Source: Astropecten irregularis
Lineage: Eukaryota > Echinodermata > Asteroidea > Paxillosida > Astropectinidae
Assembly: GCA_963971285.1 (NCBI GenBank)
Contig: OZ020248.1
Coordinates: 7,440,001 to 7,504,000, forward strand
Reading direction: 5' to 3'
DNA: 64,000 bases
The notes beneath the pieces are model-generated. The model was given only the letters and a program-made list of their open reading frames with translations. It was not told where the DNA came from and ran no database searches. Below, one piece after another: positions 1 to 9,193 of the stretch (positions are counted from its first letter, which is position 1; every line of letters begins with the position of its first letter). Position numbers and translations under genes: made by a program.

Positions 1-177
1 CTATCATACTTTGGTAAGACACCAAAACAGAAATGTTCACAGATTTACGTTTAACTTTCATGGTATATGAAGATGGTGGTGGTAGAAACATACCGTAAAA
101 ATTGTTCCGCCTGAAATCGTGCGCTAATCCAGAAATTAGTAAAACAACGACCGAAAATCTTTTTGATCTTTTAAAAG
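1..177 (+). repeat. Dispersed repeat fragment, copy A
   Basis: This stretch aligns by eye over its whole length, at roughly 70% identity, with 12139-12336. Shared landmarks in the same order include ACCRAAACAGAAAT, AAGATGGTG, AGAAACATACCGT/AGAGACATACCGT, ATCCAGAAA and TTTTGATCTTTTAAA. No open frame is supported. It is truncated by the window start, so its true left end is unknown. It is probably an old interspersed element of unidentified family. Confidence 0.6.
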
Positions 178-468
178 ATAATAAATAAGACAGAAAAGAC
201 TTAAGAAATACTGTGGCCGTTTTTAACTGTTCTCAAAAAGTTGGCACCGTATGGGACTGAAATTTTCACAGATGACTTTTAGTATTACTGTATCGTCCTT
301 GATATTTTTGCCAATTAATCTGTATTTCTTTGACAAAAACCAAAGTATAATATTACCTTTAACGGTAATAAAAACAAATTGCACCAGAACAATTTGAGTC
401 GGCAATTGTTTTACTGCACACTTCGTCAATACCATGAGCTAAAATATGTACAAACATGTATCGGCAAA
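178..468. other. Intergenic, nothing recognised
   Basis: AT-rich sequence between the dispersed repeat fragment and the long inverted repeat. Short open frames here show no family features and no supporting splice context. Confidence 0.5.
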
Positions 469-2668
469 ATTATGTTCCCTGCAGGGTGGTACCGGTTTTA
501 CCACATTTAAAAGTAATTTTCATGTTCTAAATTTCGAGTATTATTTATAGTATAGCATGGCTTGCAACGCGAGAGGCAGCCGAGCTAAACATGGAAACAG
601 TTTCGGATATTATTATCATGCTTCTGTCCGCGGCAAGATGGCCATCACTCTTGTGCACAACTCTATGAAACCATGCAGCAGAGGGCGTTTTGGTAAAATG
701 GCTGCCGCTGCATTCGAAGTGTAGGCCTATATCATTGTAGGTCAACACCCCCATAAAACTCACTTTTCAGATATGCTACCCCATGTGTTAATTTATACAG
801 CTGGGGTTGAAGTAAATCATAAATGTATCCAATAATATAACTCTTAGAGCATAAAATCCCAAATTCCCGTAATGGTCACCAGCGACAAATTATTTAGGGC
901 AAAGTTAATTAAGGCGACAGTTGGGGTAAGTGTGCTTTATAGGATTATTTTCAGACATGGTTTCTACAGTAATGTAACTCACCTAAATATGTTGACCTGT
1001 TGTGGTGTCCTCTTCAATATTAGGAAGGCCTAATTTGTGGAAAGAGCAGGGCATTGAGTTTTGAGGGGAAAATGGTGGCCGGCGGGGTCTGAAAATAATC
1101 CTTGTTGACTAAAGCACACTAACCTCTGACTGTTTGATTTTCTTCACTTGACAGCCATTTAATTGATTTCTTCCCTTACCTTGCCACCAGTATAAGTCTG
1201 CTTTTTATGTCCAGAGATATCCACGGGTAATCCGAAAGAGTCCATAATTTAGTTTCATTCACAGTTCACTTTTAGTGGCGTAAACAGAGAGTTCAACGGT
1301 TGAGTATATGCATACTATGATACTGCCCATCTCACTGTTCACTGGCTGAAATGCAGTGCTATTCTACTCGACAAATAAGCCATTTAGAATTCCCACAACA
1401 AAACCTGAATTGTGTATCTCTGCATAACAATTCCTCTGGCATTCCAAAGAGTGCTTACATGGCGACGTCCAAATTTGGACCAAAGCCAAAGACTTTACCG
1501 GCACGTCCGCCTTAACCGCAATGGTCATTATTTACTCGTGGACCTTTATATTCCGTGTAAAAGAAGTACAATGATTTCAAGTAATGTATCAAATCAAATC
1601 AGAGCCTCTCAGCTCAGGGGACGGTCAACAAAAGTTCGAGAACGGTGATTAAGAAATGGAAACAAAATAGAATCAGAATTAGTTCGTTCCCTGAAAATGA
1701 TACTGGTCTCCCTGTACAATAAATCCCTGCATGCTGCAACAGCCCTTATTTGCGGGAACACCGTCACAATTCAATGTCAGTCATTGTATTTTAGCAAAGA
1801 AATGTGTCTGAATTTGTGGCGAATGACCATACGAATGCTTTATTGTTTAAGTATATAATTACAGAATGCACAAATGAAGTATATAATATAAATAAAAACA
1901 TGGTTTACGTTATTAATGTAAGCCTATGAATACTCTTGGGATAGTTTTCTTTATATTTTTGGGATATTTACAAAGACCTGGCAAGATTTACAAGTAATTT
2001 ACAGCTGGTCTAGTCTTTGACACAGAAGCTCCTGATAAAATAAAAGAATGGTGAGTGACTTGCTCTTATCCATTGCAACTTCTTGCCCGACCTGTAATTT
2101 AGCCTTTGGGAAAGATATCCTGCCTGACTCTGAACCTCTTCACTAAGAATTGGTTTCTTTTGTTCAATTTGTAAAATTCTTAAAGATTCTCCCAAGAATC
2201 CTTCTGATTTTAAGTTCAGTTAAAGATTTCAGATAGACCTAACTGATCGTCCGGGTTGGCTCTAATATTAAAGCATCGATTAAAAGGGTACGGTAACTCA
2301 TCCTTCCGAGCGAAGTTATCGAGGAGTAATAACAATAACAAGAACTAGGAGTTGTAAATTCTCGGAGGAAACTTGTAGAAAAGTAGGACGGCCGTCAAAG
2401 CCAAAAACCTTCAAAGTGACTGGGCTGAGTCATTGAAAGAAGAAAACATCTCTAGACTGATGTGGTCAATATTTACTAAGTCAATGACAGTACAAAATAA
2501 AAACCGAATGAACTAAGTAGGCCTATGTATGTCTACATTTGTGTCTGTCAAAATACTTCCACAACCTAATTCTCCGGGATACAACAGGCCTACAAGTCGC
2601 ATGAAACTTTGAAAGATTGGCCTACGTACGGTAATTCCCGAACAAAAACATGTAAGGACAATTAGGTA
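469..2668 (+). repeat. Left arm of the long inverted repeat
   Basis: About 2.2 kb, uninterrupted. It carries a nested hairpin-type repeat at 918-1132. The 61-codon open frame at 2010-2195 (minus strand) has a 58/61 identical twin at 4963-5148. This follows from the arm duplication and is not evidence of coding. Confidence 0.85.
918..1132. mobile_element. Nested ~215 bp inverted-repeat element (MITE-like) in left arm
   Basis: The left side reads CAGTTGGGG, then AGTGTGCTTTA and AGGATTATTTTCAGAC. The right side is the near reverse complement, with GTCTGAAAATAATCCT, TAAAGCACACTAACC and GACTG. The inner part is unrelated and non-coding. This is the structure expected of a short non-autonomous DNA transposon. 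The same unit is present in the mirrored arm (8256-8470), so it was there before the arms were duplicated. Confidence 0.5.
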
Positions 2669-2690
2669 AAAATTAATTATACTGTATGAA

Positions 2691-3085
2691 TGCGGCTATT
2701 GGCCTTATGCGCTATGCATCTTTAAACAAAAGTGTACCACTCATGTTTTAGTTATTGACCAGGTTTATTCCATAATCCTTTAGAACATACCCATGGGCAT
2801 ACTTAATTTTGGATAAGGCCAATTCGGCCAACTAATAAATTACCAAATGATCGATTAAAGAGACGTCAATTTTCACATTATATGTGCATTATACAGTATT
2901 ATTGCGGCTATTGCGCTTATGCGCTATGCATCTTTAAACAAACATTTACCATTCATGTTTTATTTAATGTACGTTTTTATTCCATAATCTTTAAGAACAT
3001 ACCTATGGACACACTTAATTTTAGATAAGGCTAATTCGGCCCACTAATTAATTACCAAATGATCAATTTAAATGACGTCCTTTTC
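2691..3085 (+). repeat. Two-copy diverged tandem duplication, period ~212 bp
   Basis: Copy 1 (2691-2874) and copy 2 (2903-3085) share TGCGGCTATTG, TTATGCGCTATGCATCTTTA, TTTATTCCATAATC, AAGAACATACC/AGAACATACCC, CTTAATTTT and TTACCAAATGATC in order, spaced by about 212 bp. Identity is visibly lower than in the satellite array. The duplication is unrelated in sequence to the large satellite further right. Confidence 0.75.
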
Positions 3086-3096
3086 AGGTACTATTT

Positions 3097-3126
3097 ACGC
3101 CGCCAAGGTGTAAACCCGTGTATGTT
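3097..3126 (+). repeat. Solo terminal fragment of the palindromic short element
   Basis: The end sequence GGTGTAAACCCGTGTAT, preceded by CGCCGCCAA, matches the right end of the full copies at 3642-4050 and 8987-9193. No left half is present, so this is a truncated copy. Confidence 0.55.
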
Positions 3127-3641
3127 CGTCTGCTAGCGGTCGGTTGTTCGTGTCTTATATAGCAACTCCAATGGTTACAGAGCTCTAGAGGTGCCATTTG
3201 ACTTCTGATCCTGAGATAACTTTTCTCAGGATATGTCGACATAATTATCTTGAATTAATAGGAAGTAGCCATCCAGTGATAAATTCATCTCAAGATGTCG
3301 TCATCTTGATTTTATTTTGCTGTTTGCTGACATTTTTATCGTCCTCCCGAGATATTTATCTCAGGATCTCAACAAGTTCTCTGAAAGTATGAATTGTTGT
3401 TCTTGTGCTTTGTAACTTTTTCTATCCGAGAAATGAAACTACTAAATACTAACAGTTGGATGGCACGTCTAATGCTCCGTAAATGGTGTATGCGCAGTAG
3501 TGTATTATAGCGGACGGCTAGTCTGGTTCCCAGACCAACAAGCCTCAGACTATTCACTGTAGACTTGTCAGGGATTATTTTGGGCAGGGGACCAGACTAA
3601 TACTTTTTAGTTGGCGCACAATATTGAAAACGTCTGCAGGG

Positions 3642-3847
3642 AATACACGGGTTTACACTTCTAAAAAAGCGCATGCGTGGTAGTGCCTCGTTTCGAAGTC
3701 GCGATCAAAACCGCCGAAGTGTAAACCCGTGTATTGTCTTCGACAATGGACAGGCTTACACTTCGGGAGGTGCGCATGAGTGGAAGTGCCTCGTTTTGAA
3801 GTTGCGATGAAAATCTAAGATGGCTGCCATGGTGTAAACCCGTGTAT
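3642..3847. mobile_element. ~205 bp inverted-repeat element, copy 1
   Basis: It begins AATACACGGGTTTACAC and ends with the reverse complement GTGTAAACCCGTGTAT. Internally it is a head-to-tail dimer of a ~100 bp half-unit marked by GTGCGCATGMGTG, AGTGCCTCGTTT and GAAGTYGCGAT. The junction between halves reads TGTCTTCGACAATGGAC. No coding capacity. A MITE-like non-autonomous DNA element is the best label. The adjacent copy shares its terminal TATACACGGG overlap. Confidence 0.6.
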
Positions 3848-4050
3848 ACACGGGTTTACACTTCCAAAAGTGCGCATGCGTGATAGTGCCTCGTTTCGAA
3901 GTCGCGATAAAAACCGCAGAAGTGTAAACACGTGTATTGTCTTCGACAATGGACGGGCTTACACTTCGAAAAGTGCGCATGCGTAGAAGTGCCTCGTTTT
4001 GAAGTTGCGATAAAATCCAAGATGGCCTCCGAAGTGTAAACCCGTGTATT
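3848..4050. mobile_element. ~205 bp inverted-repeat element, copy 2
   Basis: Head-to-tail with copy 1 and built from the same two half-units and end sequences. It differs at scattered bases, for example CGTGATAGTG where copy 1 has CGTGGTAGTG. The directly abutting arrangement suggests tandem duplication or insertion of one copy into the end of the other. Confidence 0.6.
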
Positions 4051-4109
4051 GTGCACTTTCACTCGGAGCAACAGACACTCATGCAGTGGCGTCACCAGAC
4101 TTTTGAGTC

Positions 4110-4128
4110 GGGGGGGGGGGGGGGGGGG
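4110..4128 (+). repeat. 19-base G homopolymer in a G-tract-rich patch
   Basis: An uninterrupted run of 19 G is followed within 100 bp by further runs (GGGGG, GGGGGG, GGGGGAGGGG). The patch could form a G-quadruplex on the + strand. It may be the end of another short interspersed repeat; the length may also be affected by sequencing error. Confidence 0.85.
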
Positions 4129-4493
4129 CACAAGCAATTTTTGGGGGCACAAGCAATTGTTGGGGGGCACCAAGTTTGAGCGTGATCGCCGTCCTGGGGG
4201 AGGGGTCTAATAGATATAAACGACTTAACCTATCAAATTCCGTCCCACCACAATACGATAGTTTTGGATTTGGCCAAACAACACAGATGGGAGATTACTA
4301 CAAAATATATTATATTTTGTTTCACCAACCCAAATCTGCAAATGCCACTGCACTCATGCCTGAGAAAAAGGATGTCTCGGTCATCGCCAGTCTGCATTTT
4401 TGCCAGAAAAAATGATGTCAACTTCAAGGTTTGTTATTTGTGTGTGTTTTGTATGCCACGTTTGTGCTTATAGCTGATGCAGCTACCTAATTG

Positions 4494-5235
4494 TCCTTAC
4501 ATGTTTTTGTTCGGGAATTACCGTACGTAGGCCAATCTTTCAAAGTTTCATGCGACTTGTAGGCATGTTGTATACCGGAGAATAAGGTTGTGGAAGTATT
4601 TTGACAGACACAAATGTAGATATACATAGGCCTACTTAGTTCATTCGGTTTTTATTTTGTACTGCCATTGACTTAGTAAATATTGACCACATCAGTCTAG
4701 AGATGTTTTCTTCTTTCAATGACTCAGCCCAGTCACTTTGAAGGTTTTTGGCTTTGACGGCCGTCCTACTTTTCTACAAGTTTCCTCCGAGAATTTACAA
4801 CTCCTAGTTCTTGTTATTGTTATTACTCCTCGATAACTTCGCTCGGAAGGATGAGTTACCGTACCCTTTTCCTTTTAATCGATGCTTTAATATTAGAGCC
4901 AACCCGGACGATCAGTTAGGTCTATCTGAAATCTTTAACTGAACTTAAAATCAGAAGGATTCTTGGGAGAATCTTTAAGAATTTTACAAATTGAACAAAA
5001 GAAACCAATTCTTAGTGAAGAGGTTCAGTGTCATGCAGGATATCTTTCCCAAAGGCTAAATTACAGGTCGGGCAAGAAGTTGCAAAGGATAAGAGCAAGT
5101 CACTCACCATTCTTTTATTTTATCAGGAGCTTCTGTGTCAAAGACTAGACTAGCTGTAAATTACTTGTAAATCTTGCCAGGTCTTTGTAAATATCCCAAA
5201 AAATATGAAGAAATCTATCCCAAGAGTATTCATGG
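4494..5235 (-). repeat. Right arm of the long inverted repeat, inner segment
   Basis: Reverse complement of about 1925-2668. The segment breaks at the word AAGAGTATTCAT, which in the intact left arm continues straight into AGGCTTACATTAATAACG. In the right arm that continuation is found only after position 7450. Confidence 0.85.
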
Positions 5236-5852
5236 TGTAAAAGAGTGAAAAAACAAATCTAAAAGAGTGAAATTACCACTCTTACAAGGAGCCACATGGC
5301 GGACAACTCTTTTAAGAGTGAAAAAAAGAGTGATCATAATTCACTCCTAAAAAGAGTGAAATTTCACCTTTTAAAGAGTGACAAAAACCACTCTTTAAAA
5401 AGAGTGAAAGAGTGACTATATCACTCCTAAAAGACAACTCCTTTTGGAGTGTTTACAAAGCACTCTTTTAAGGAGTGAACATGTCAAACTTGAAAAGACT
5501 TGAAATTTTTACTTAGTGAAGACTATACTGTCGGTGAGCATGTTAACATATTATAAAACACGGTGACAAAATCATCAGTTCCATTTCAAATTGCAACGCT
5601 GCAGCTGTTGAAAGACGAAACGATTCAAATTTCCACATGATTGGATGACAACCTGTTGTACATGCAGAGTACATAAAATAATACATATCAACTTGAAGTT
5701 ATTGTACAAGACTACTAAAATAAATGAAACATAACACAATTTCAATTCAGGATAAAAGTATTTTATTTTCCAAAAAGGTTATAAAAAAATCCTCCACAGG
5801 ACAATCCTATGCAAACATCAGAATTTAAAATTCATTACTTAATTACTTCTTC

Positions 5853-6293
5853 TCAATGTCTAAAATTTCGAGACCACACCCTTATTGATTTTTGAAAGTA
5901 TTTTGTTTTGTTCTGTTTTTTTGTTGCGACTGTACAGCAGGGGTGTGACTGGAGGTATATTAACTGAAAAATCCACGAAATAATCGGCAGAAGGCTTGAG
6001 GGTTGCAAAAAGTCCAAGAGCAACACAAGCCCGATGGCTAATATTCCCATGTGCAGCTGCACAAAGAAATCCCTCACATTCAAATGTTCAAAATTATCTT
6101 GCATAAATTTAAGTCTCAGGGATTCCCCGATTTCAAAAGAAATTGTCTGAACAGTTCTGTAATCAGGAGAAACACAACTTGATACAAAAGTGAAATCAGG
6201 GGAAATCATGAGAGTTCCTAACACAGAAGCTGGAATTTTATGTGTAAAATTTATCTGAAAGTTGAATTGATTGCCTGATTTATTAGCCTTCAA
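5853..6293 (-). CDS. Unrecognised 146-codon open frame inside the inserted element
   Basis: I do not recognise this protein. It starts MKANKSGNQFNF and ends VWSRNFRH. A hydrophobic stretch of about 20 residues (GILAIGLVLLLDF and following) lies near residues 83-103 and could be a membrane segment. There are no zinc-binding, DDE or other transposase motifs. Its 5' third lies in one arm of a palindrome (6232-6495), so part of its openness is a by-product of that repeat. Nothing around it supports expression. It may be a chance open frame in AT-rich DNA; I list it because it is the longest open frame in the element. Confidence 0.15.
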   Translation of the reverse strand: MKANKSGNQFNFQINFTHKIPASVLGTLMISPDFTFVSSCVSPDYRTVQTISFEIGESLRLKFMQDNFEHLNVRDFFVQLHMGILAIGLVLLLDFLQPSSLLPIISWIFQLIYLQSHPCCTVATKKQNKTKYFQKSIRVWSRNFRH

Positions 6294-6495
6294 ATGAGGT
6301 ATCGCACGGAAAAATCAATTAATGTCAATTTGTGTTGACATATGTCAAAAATTCAAATTGACATCAAATTGACATTAATTAATTGATAACTTCCCATTGA
6401 TGGATTTGTTTGTGCCTCATTTGAAAGCTAATAACTTAGGCAATCCTACAAAATTATTAATTCAACTTTCAAATCAATTTTTCACATAAAATTCC
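6232..6495. repeat. ~264 bp imperfect palindrome inside the inserted element
   Basis: The left side has GGAATTTTATGTG, GAAAGTTGAATT, GATTGCCT, TTCAAATGAGG and ATTAATGTCAATTTG. The right side has their reverse complements in mirrored order, ending CACATAAAATTCC. The centre is near 6360. It could form a long hairpin. It may be a second, nested short element or an internal foldback of the host transposon. Confidence 0.7.
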
Positions 6496-6928
6496 GTCCA
6501 AAATCGATAAATTCATAAAACTACCCCTGATTGTATAAATAAACCCAGGTATGTAATTGATGAATGTTGGCCTAGCTTACCCCTCAATTTGGCTCATGTC
6601 TCGTACCATTTTCGGGTACAGTTCTCTGACACTGGGCATTATTAAAACTCCAAATTTGTAGGCCCCTATACGATGCCCTCAAAGAAGTTGAAGAAGGTCT
6701 GCAGCGGCTTTGCAAAGTGTACGCCTAACTACATTATAACAAACCTACGTACGGAAAGCAATAGCTTAATCCACTAATAAAAAGTTACCTTGAAATTTCT
6801 GCTGGATTTTTTCAACCGTTGCAACCTCAAACACCAGGCCAAGCCTCTTCCAAACGTTGTCAATTCTCAGTTGCAGTACGCATATACGTTAACGTACGTG
6901 CCGCTGTCGCTCACGCCGTACAAAAACA

Positions 6929-7021
6929 ATGGCGGCCGTTGAAACTTTTTCAGATCATGAGCGCGTACGTTATATGCAAAGTAGTACTGACTACGAAAAC
7001 GTTTGTGATTGGCTGCTCTAA
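6929..7021 (+). CDS. Small 30-codon open frame with a strong start context, unrecognised
   Basis: The start lies in AACAATGGCGGCCG, which has A at -3 and G at +4 (strong Kozak context) and also resembles a YY1-type promoter word. The predicted peptide begins MAAVETFSDHERVRYMQ and ends DWLL before TAA at 7019-7021. It is soluble and charged, and looks more like a protein N-terminus than random AT-rich DNA. The surrounding 6870-7010 is CpG-rich compared with the rest of the element, as a promoter would be. It could be the first coding exon of a lost transposase, a captured host promoter with first exon, or chance. No product can be assigned. Confidence 0.25.
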   Translation: MAAVETFSDHERVRYMQSSTDYENVCDWLL

Positions 7022-7449
7022 AAAATCACTCTAAAAAGAGTGACTTTTTTATTTTAGTGAAATCCATCCGGCGTCCTCGAGCTAACGAAAGAAGTTTGCA
7101 TGCCCTACTCCAGGGGTCGAAAACCATTGAAAAATATTAATTTTTTAAGAATGGAAAGTTTTCCCCAAAACAAACAAAACAAACAAAAGCTATGGAAGGT
7201 TTCAGTGGCACATTAAAGCACAAAAGAAGACCTTAGTCTTCCATGTACGTTTCACTCAATATAGAGTGACTACCGAAACACTCCACGTTTAGAGTGGTAT
7301 ATACGAGCGCTCCAAAAAGAGTGATTCAACTTTTAAGACGAAACTCAAACCGGGAGTGTTTTTTCCACTCGACTAAGAGTGAAGTTCACTTTTAAAAGAG
7401 TGAATTCAATATCATTCTGCAGACGGAGTGAGTTTTTCACTCTTTTACA

Positions 7450-8930
7450 TTAAGAGAGTAGGCTTACATTAATAACGTAAACCATGTTTTTATTTATATT
7501 ATTTATTTCATTTGTGCATTCTGTAATTATATACTTAAACAATAAAGCATTCGTATGGTCATTCGTCACAAATTCAGATACATTTCTTTGCTAAAATAAT
7601 ATGACTGACATTGAATTGTGACGGTGTTCCCGCAAATAAGGGCTGTTTGCAGCATGCAGGGATTTATTGTACAGGGAGACCAGTATTATTTTCAGGGAAC
7701 GAACTAATTCTGATTCTATTTTGTTTCCATTTCTTAATCACCGTTCTCGAACTTTTGTTGGCCGTCCCCTGAGCTGAGAGGCTCTGATTTGATTTGATAC
7801 ATTAGTGGAAAGCATTGTACTTCTTTTACACGGAATTTAATGGTCCACGAGTTAATAATGACCATTGCGGTTAAGGCGGACGTGCCGGTAAAGTCTTTGG
7901 CTTTGGTCCAAATTTGGACGTCGCCATGTGAACACTCTTTGGAATGCCAGAGGAATTTTTATGCAGAGATACACAATTCAGGTTTTGTTGTGGGAATTCT
8001 AAATGGCTTATTTGTCGAGTAGAATAGCACTGCATTTCAGCCAGTGAACAGTGAGATGGGCAGTATCATAGTATGCATTTATACTCAACCGTTGAACTCT
8101 CTGTTTACGCCACTAAAAGTGAACTGTGAATGAAACTAAATTATGGACTCTTTCGGATTACCCGTGGATATCTCTGGACATAAAAAGCAGACTTATACTG
8201 GTGGCAAGGTAAGGGAAGAAATCAATTAAATGGCTGCCAAGTGAAGAAAATCAAACAGTCAGAGGTTAGTGTGCTTTAGTCAACAAGGATTATTTTCAGA
8301 CCCCGCCGGCCACCATTTTCCCCTCAAAACTCAATGCCCTGCTCTTTCCACAAATTAAGCCTTCCTAATATTGAAGAGGACACCACAACAGGTCAACATA
8401 TTTAGGTGAGTTACATTACTGTAGAAACCATGTCTGAAAATAATCCTATAAAGCACACTAACCCCAACTGTCGCCTTAATTAACTTTGCCCTAAAGAATT
8501 GCGCTGGTGACCATTACGGGAATTTGGGGTTTTATGCTCTAAGAGTTATATTATTGGATACATTTATGATTTACTTCAACCCCAGCTGTATAAATTAACA
8601 CATGGGGTAGCATATCTGAAAAGTGAGTTTTATGGGGGTGTTGACCTACAATGATATAGGCCTACACTTCGAATGCAGTGGCAGCCATTTTACCAAAACG
8701 CCCTCTGCTGCATGGTTTCATAGAGTTGTGCACAAGAGTGATGGCCATCTTGCCGCGGACTGAAGCATGATAATTATATCCGAAACTGTTTCCATGTAGA
8801 TATTCTGATGCTAGCTCGGCTGCTTCTCGCGTTGCAAGCCATGCTATAATATAAATAATACTCGAAATTTAGAACATGAAAATTGCTTTTAAATGTGGTA
8901 AAACAGGTACCACCCTGCAGGGAACGTAAT
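7450..8930 (-). repeat. Right arm of the long inverted repeat, outer segment
   Basis: Reverse complement of about 469-1935, resuming after the insertion at AGGCTTACATTAATAACG. The 60-codon open frame at 7840-8022 mirrors DNA that is not open in the left arm (1412-1648 is open on the other strand). Coding is therefore not supported. Confidence 0.85.
8256..8470. mobile_element. Nested ~215 bp inverted-repeat element in right arm
   Basis: Mirror copy of 918-1132, with the same AGTGTGCTTTA and AGGATTATTTTCAGAC landmarks in inverted order. Its presence in both arms at equivalent places shows that the arm duplication is younger than this insertion. Confidence 0.5.
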
Positions 8931-8986
8931 AAACCTTTTCGACGTTCGCAATGCATTCTGGGTTTGGATGGCAAACATTGCCCGTG

Positions 8987-9193
8987 AATACACGGGTTTA
9001 CACCATGGCGGCCATCTTGGATTTTGATCGCAACTTCAAAACGAGGCACTTCCACGCGTGTGCACTTTTCTAAGTGCAAGCCCGTCCATTGTCGAAGACA
9101 ATACACGGGTTTACACTTCGGCGGTTTTGATCGCGACTTCAAAACGAGGCACTATCACGCATGCGCTTTTTAAGAAGTGTAAACCCGTGTATT
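8987..9193. mobile_element. ~205 bp inverted-repeat element, copy 3
   Basis: It begins AATACACGGGTTTACACC and ends GTGTAAACCCGTGTATT. Internally it carries the two half-units in reverse orientation relative to 3642-4050 (GAGGCACTTCCACGCGTG, CATTGTCGAAGACAATACAC, GAGGCACTATCACGCATG). It lies 56 bp outside the right end of the long inverted repeat, so it is an independent insertion of the family and not a product of arm duplication. Confidence 0.6.

Larger units (their letters stand above)
2669..4493. other. Spacer between the inverted-repeat arms
   Basis: 1,825 bp without a recognisable gene. It contains a tandem duplication (2691-3085), a solo terminal fragment and two full copies of a palindromic short element, and a 19-base G run. 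The part at 3190-3380 has several short direct and inverted words based on ATCTCAGGAT and CTCAAGATG, suggesting further repeat material. No open frame has family features. Confidence 0.55.
5236..7449. mobile_element. 2.2 kb inserted DNA-transposon-like element with subterminal AAAGAGTG arrays
   Basis: Comparison with the unoccupied left arm fixes the insertion point. The ends are perfect 17-bp inverted repeats (TGTAAAAGAGTGAAAAA at 5236-5252, reverse complement at 7433-7449). Inside each end (about 5236-5480 and 7020-7449) the words AAAGAGTG or CACTCTTT recur many times in both orientations. In known cut-and-paste transposons such arrays are often transposase-binding sites. The interior has a palindrome (6232-6495), a 146-codon open frame on the minus strand and small open frames on the plus strand, none recognised as a transposase. 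It is probably non-autonomous. The flanking bases do not give a clean target-site duplication, so the superfamily is left open. Confidence 0.7.
469..8930. mobile_element. 8.46 kb long inverted repeat (foldback-like element or inverted duplication)
   Basis: The sequence from 469 to 2668 reappears as reverse complement in 4494-8930, interrupted only by the insertion at 5236-7449. The outermost matching word is GTTCCCTGCAGGGTGGTACC, at 474 and mirrored to 8925. The inner ends are ATTAGGTA (to 2668) and TACCTAAT (from 4494), leaving a 1,825 bp spacer. Sampled stretches differ at about 2 bases per 60. No transposase is recognisable in arms or spacer, and I could not define a clean target-site duplication. 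It may therefore be a non-autonomous foldback transposon with very long terminal inverted repeats, or simply an inverted segmental duplication. The presence of the inverted repeat is certain; its identity as an element is not. Confidence 0.75.

Noticed and set aside
2010-5148. Near-identical 61-codon open frames at 2010-2195 (minus) and 4963-5148 (plus), at first suggesting a conserved small protein
   Set aside because: They are the same DNA in the two arms of the inverted repeat, so the similarity comes from duplication and not from selection on a protein.
469-8930. LTR retrotransposon reading of the long repeat
   Set aside because: The arms are inverted, not direct. There are no TG...CA ends, primer-binding site or polymerase frames.
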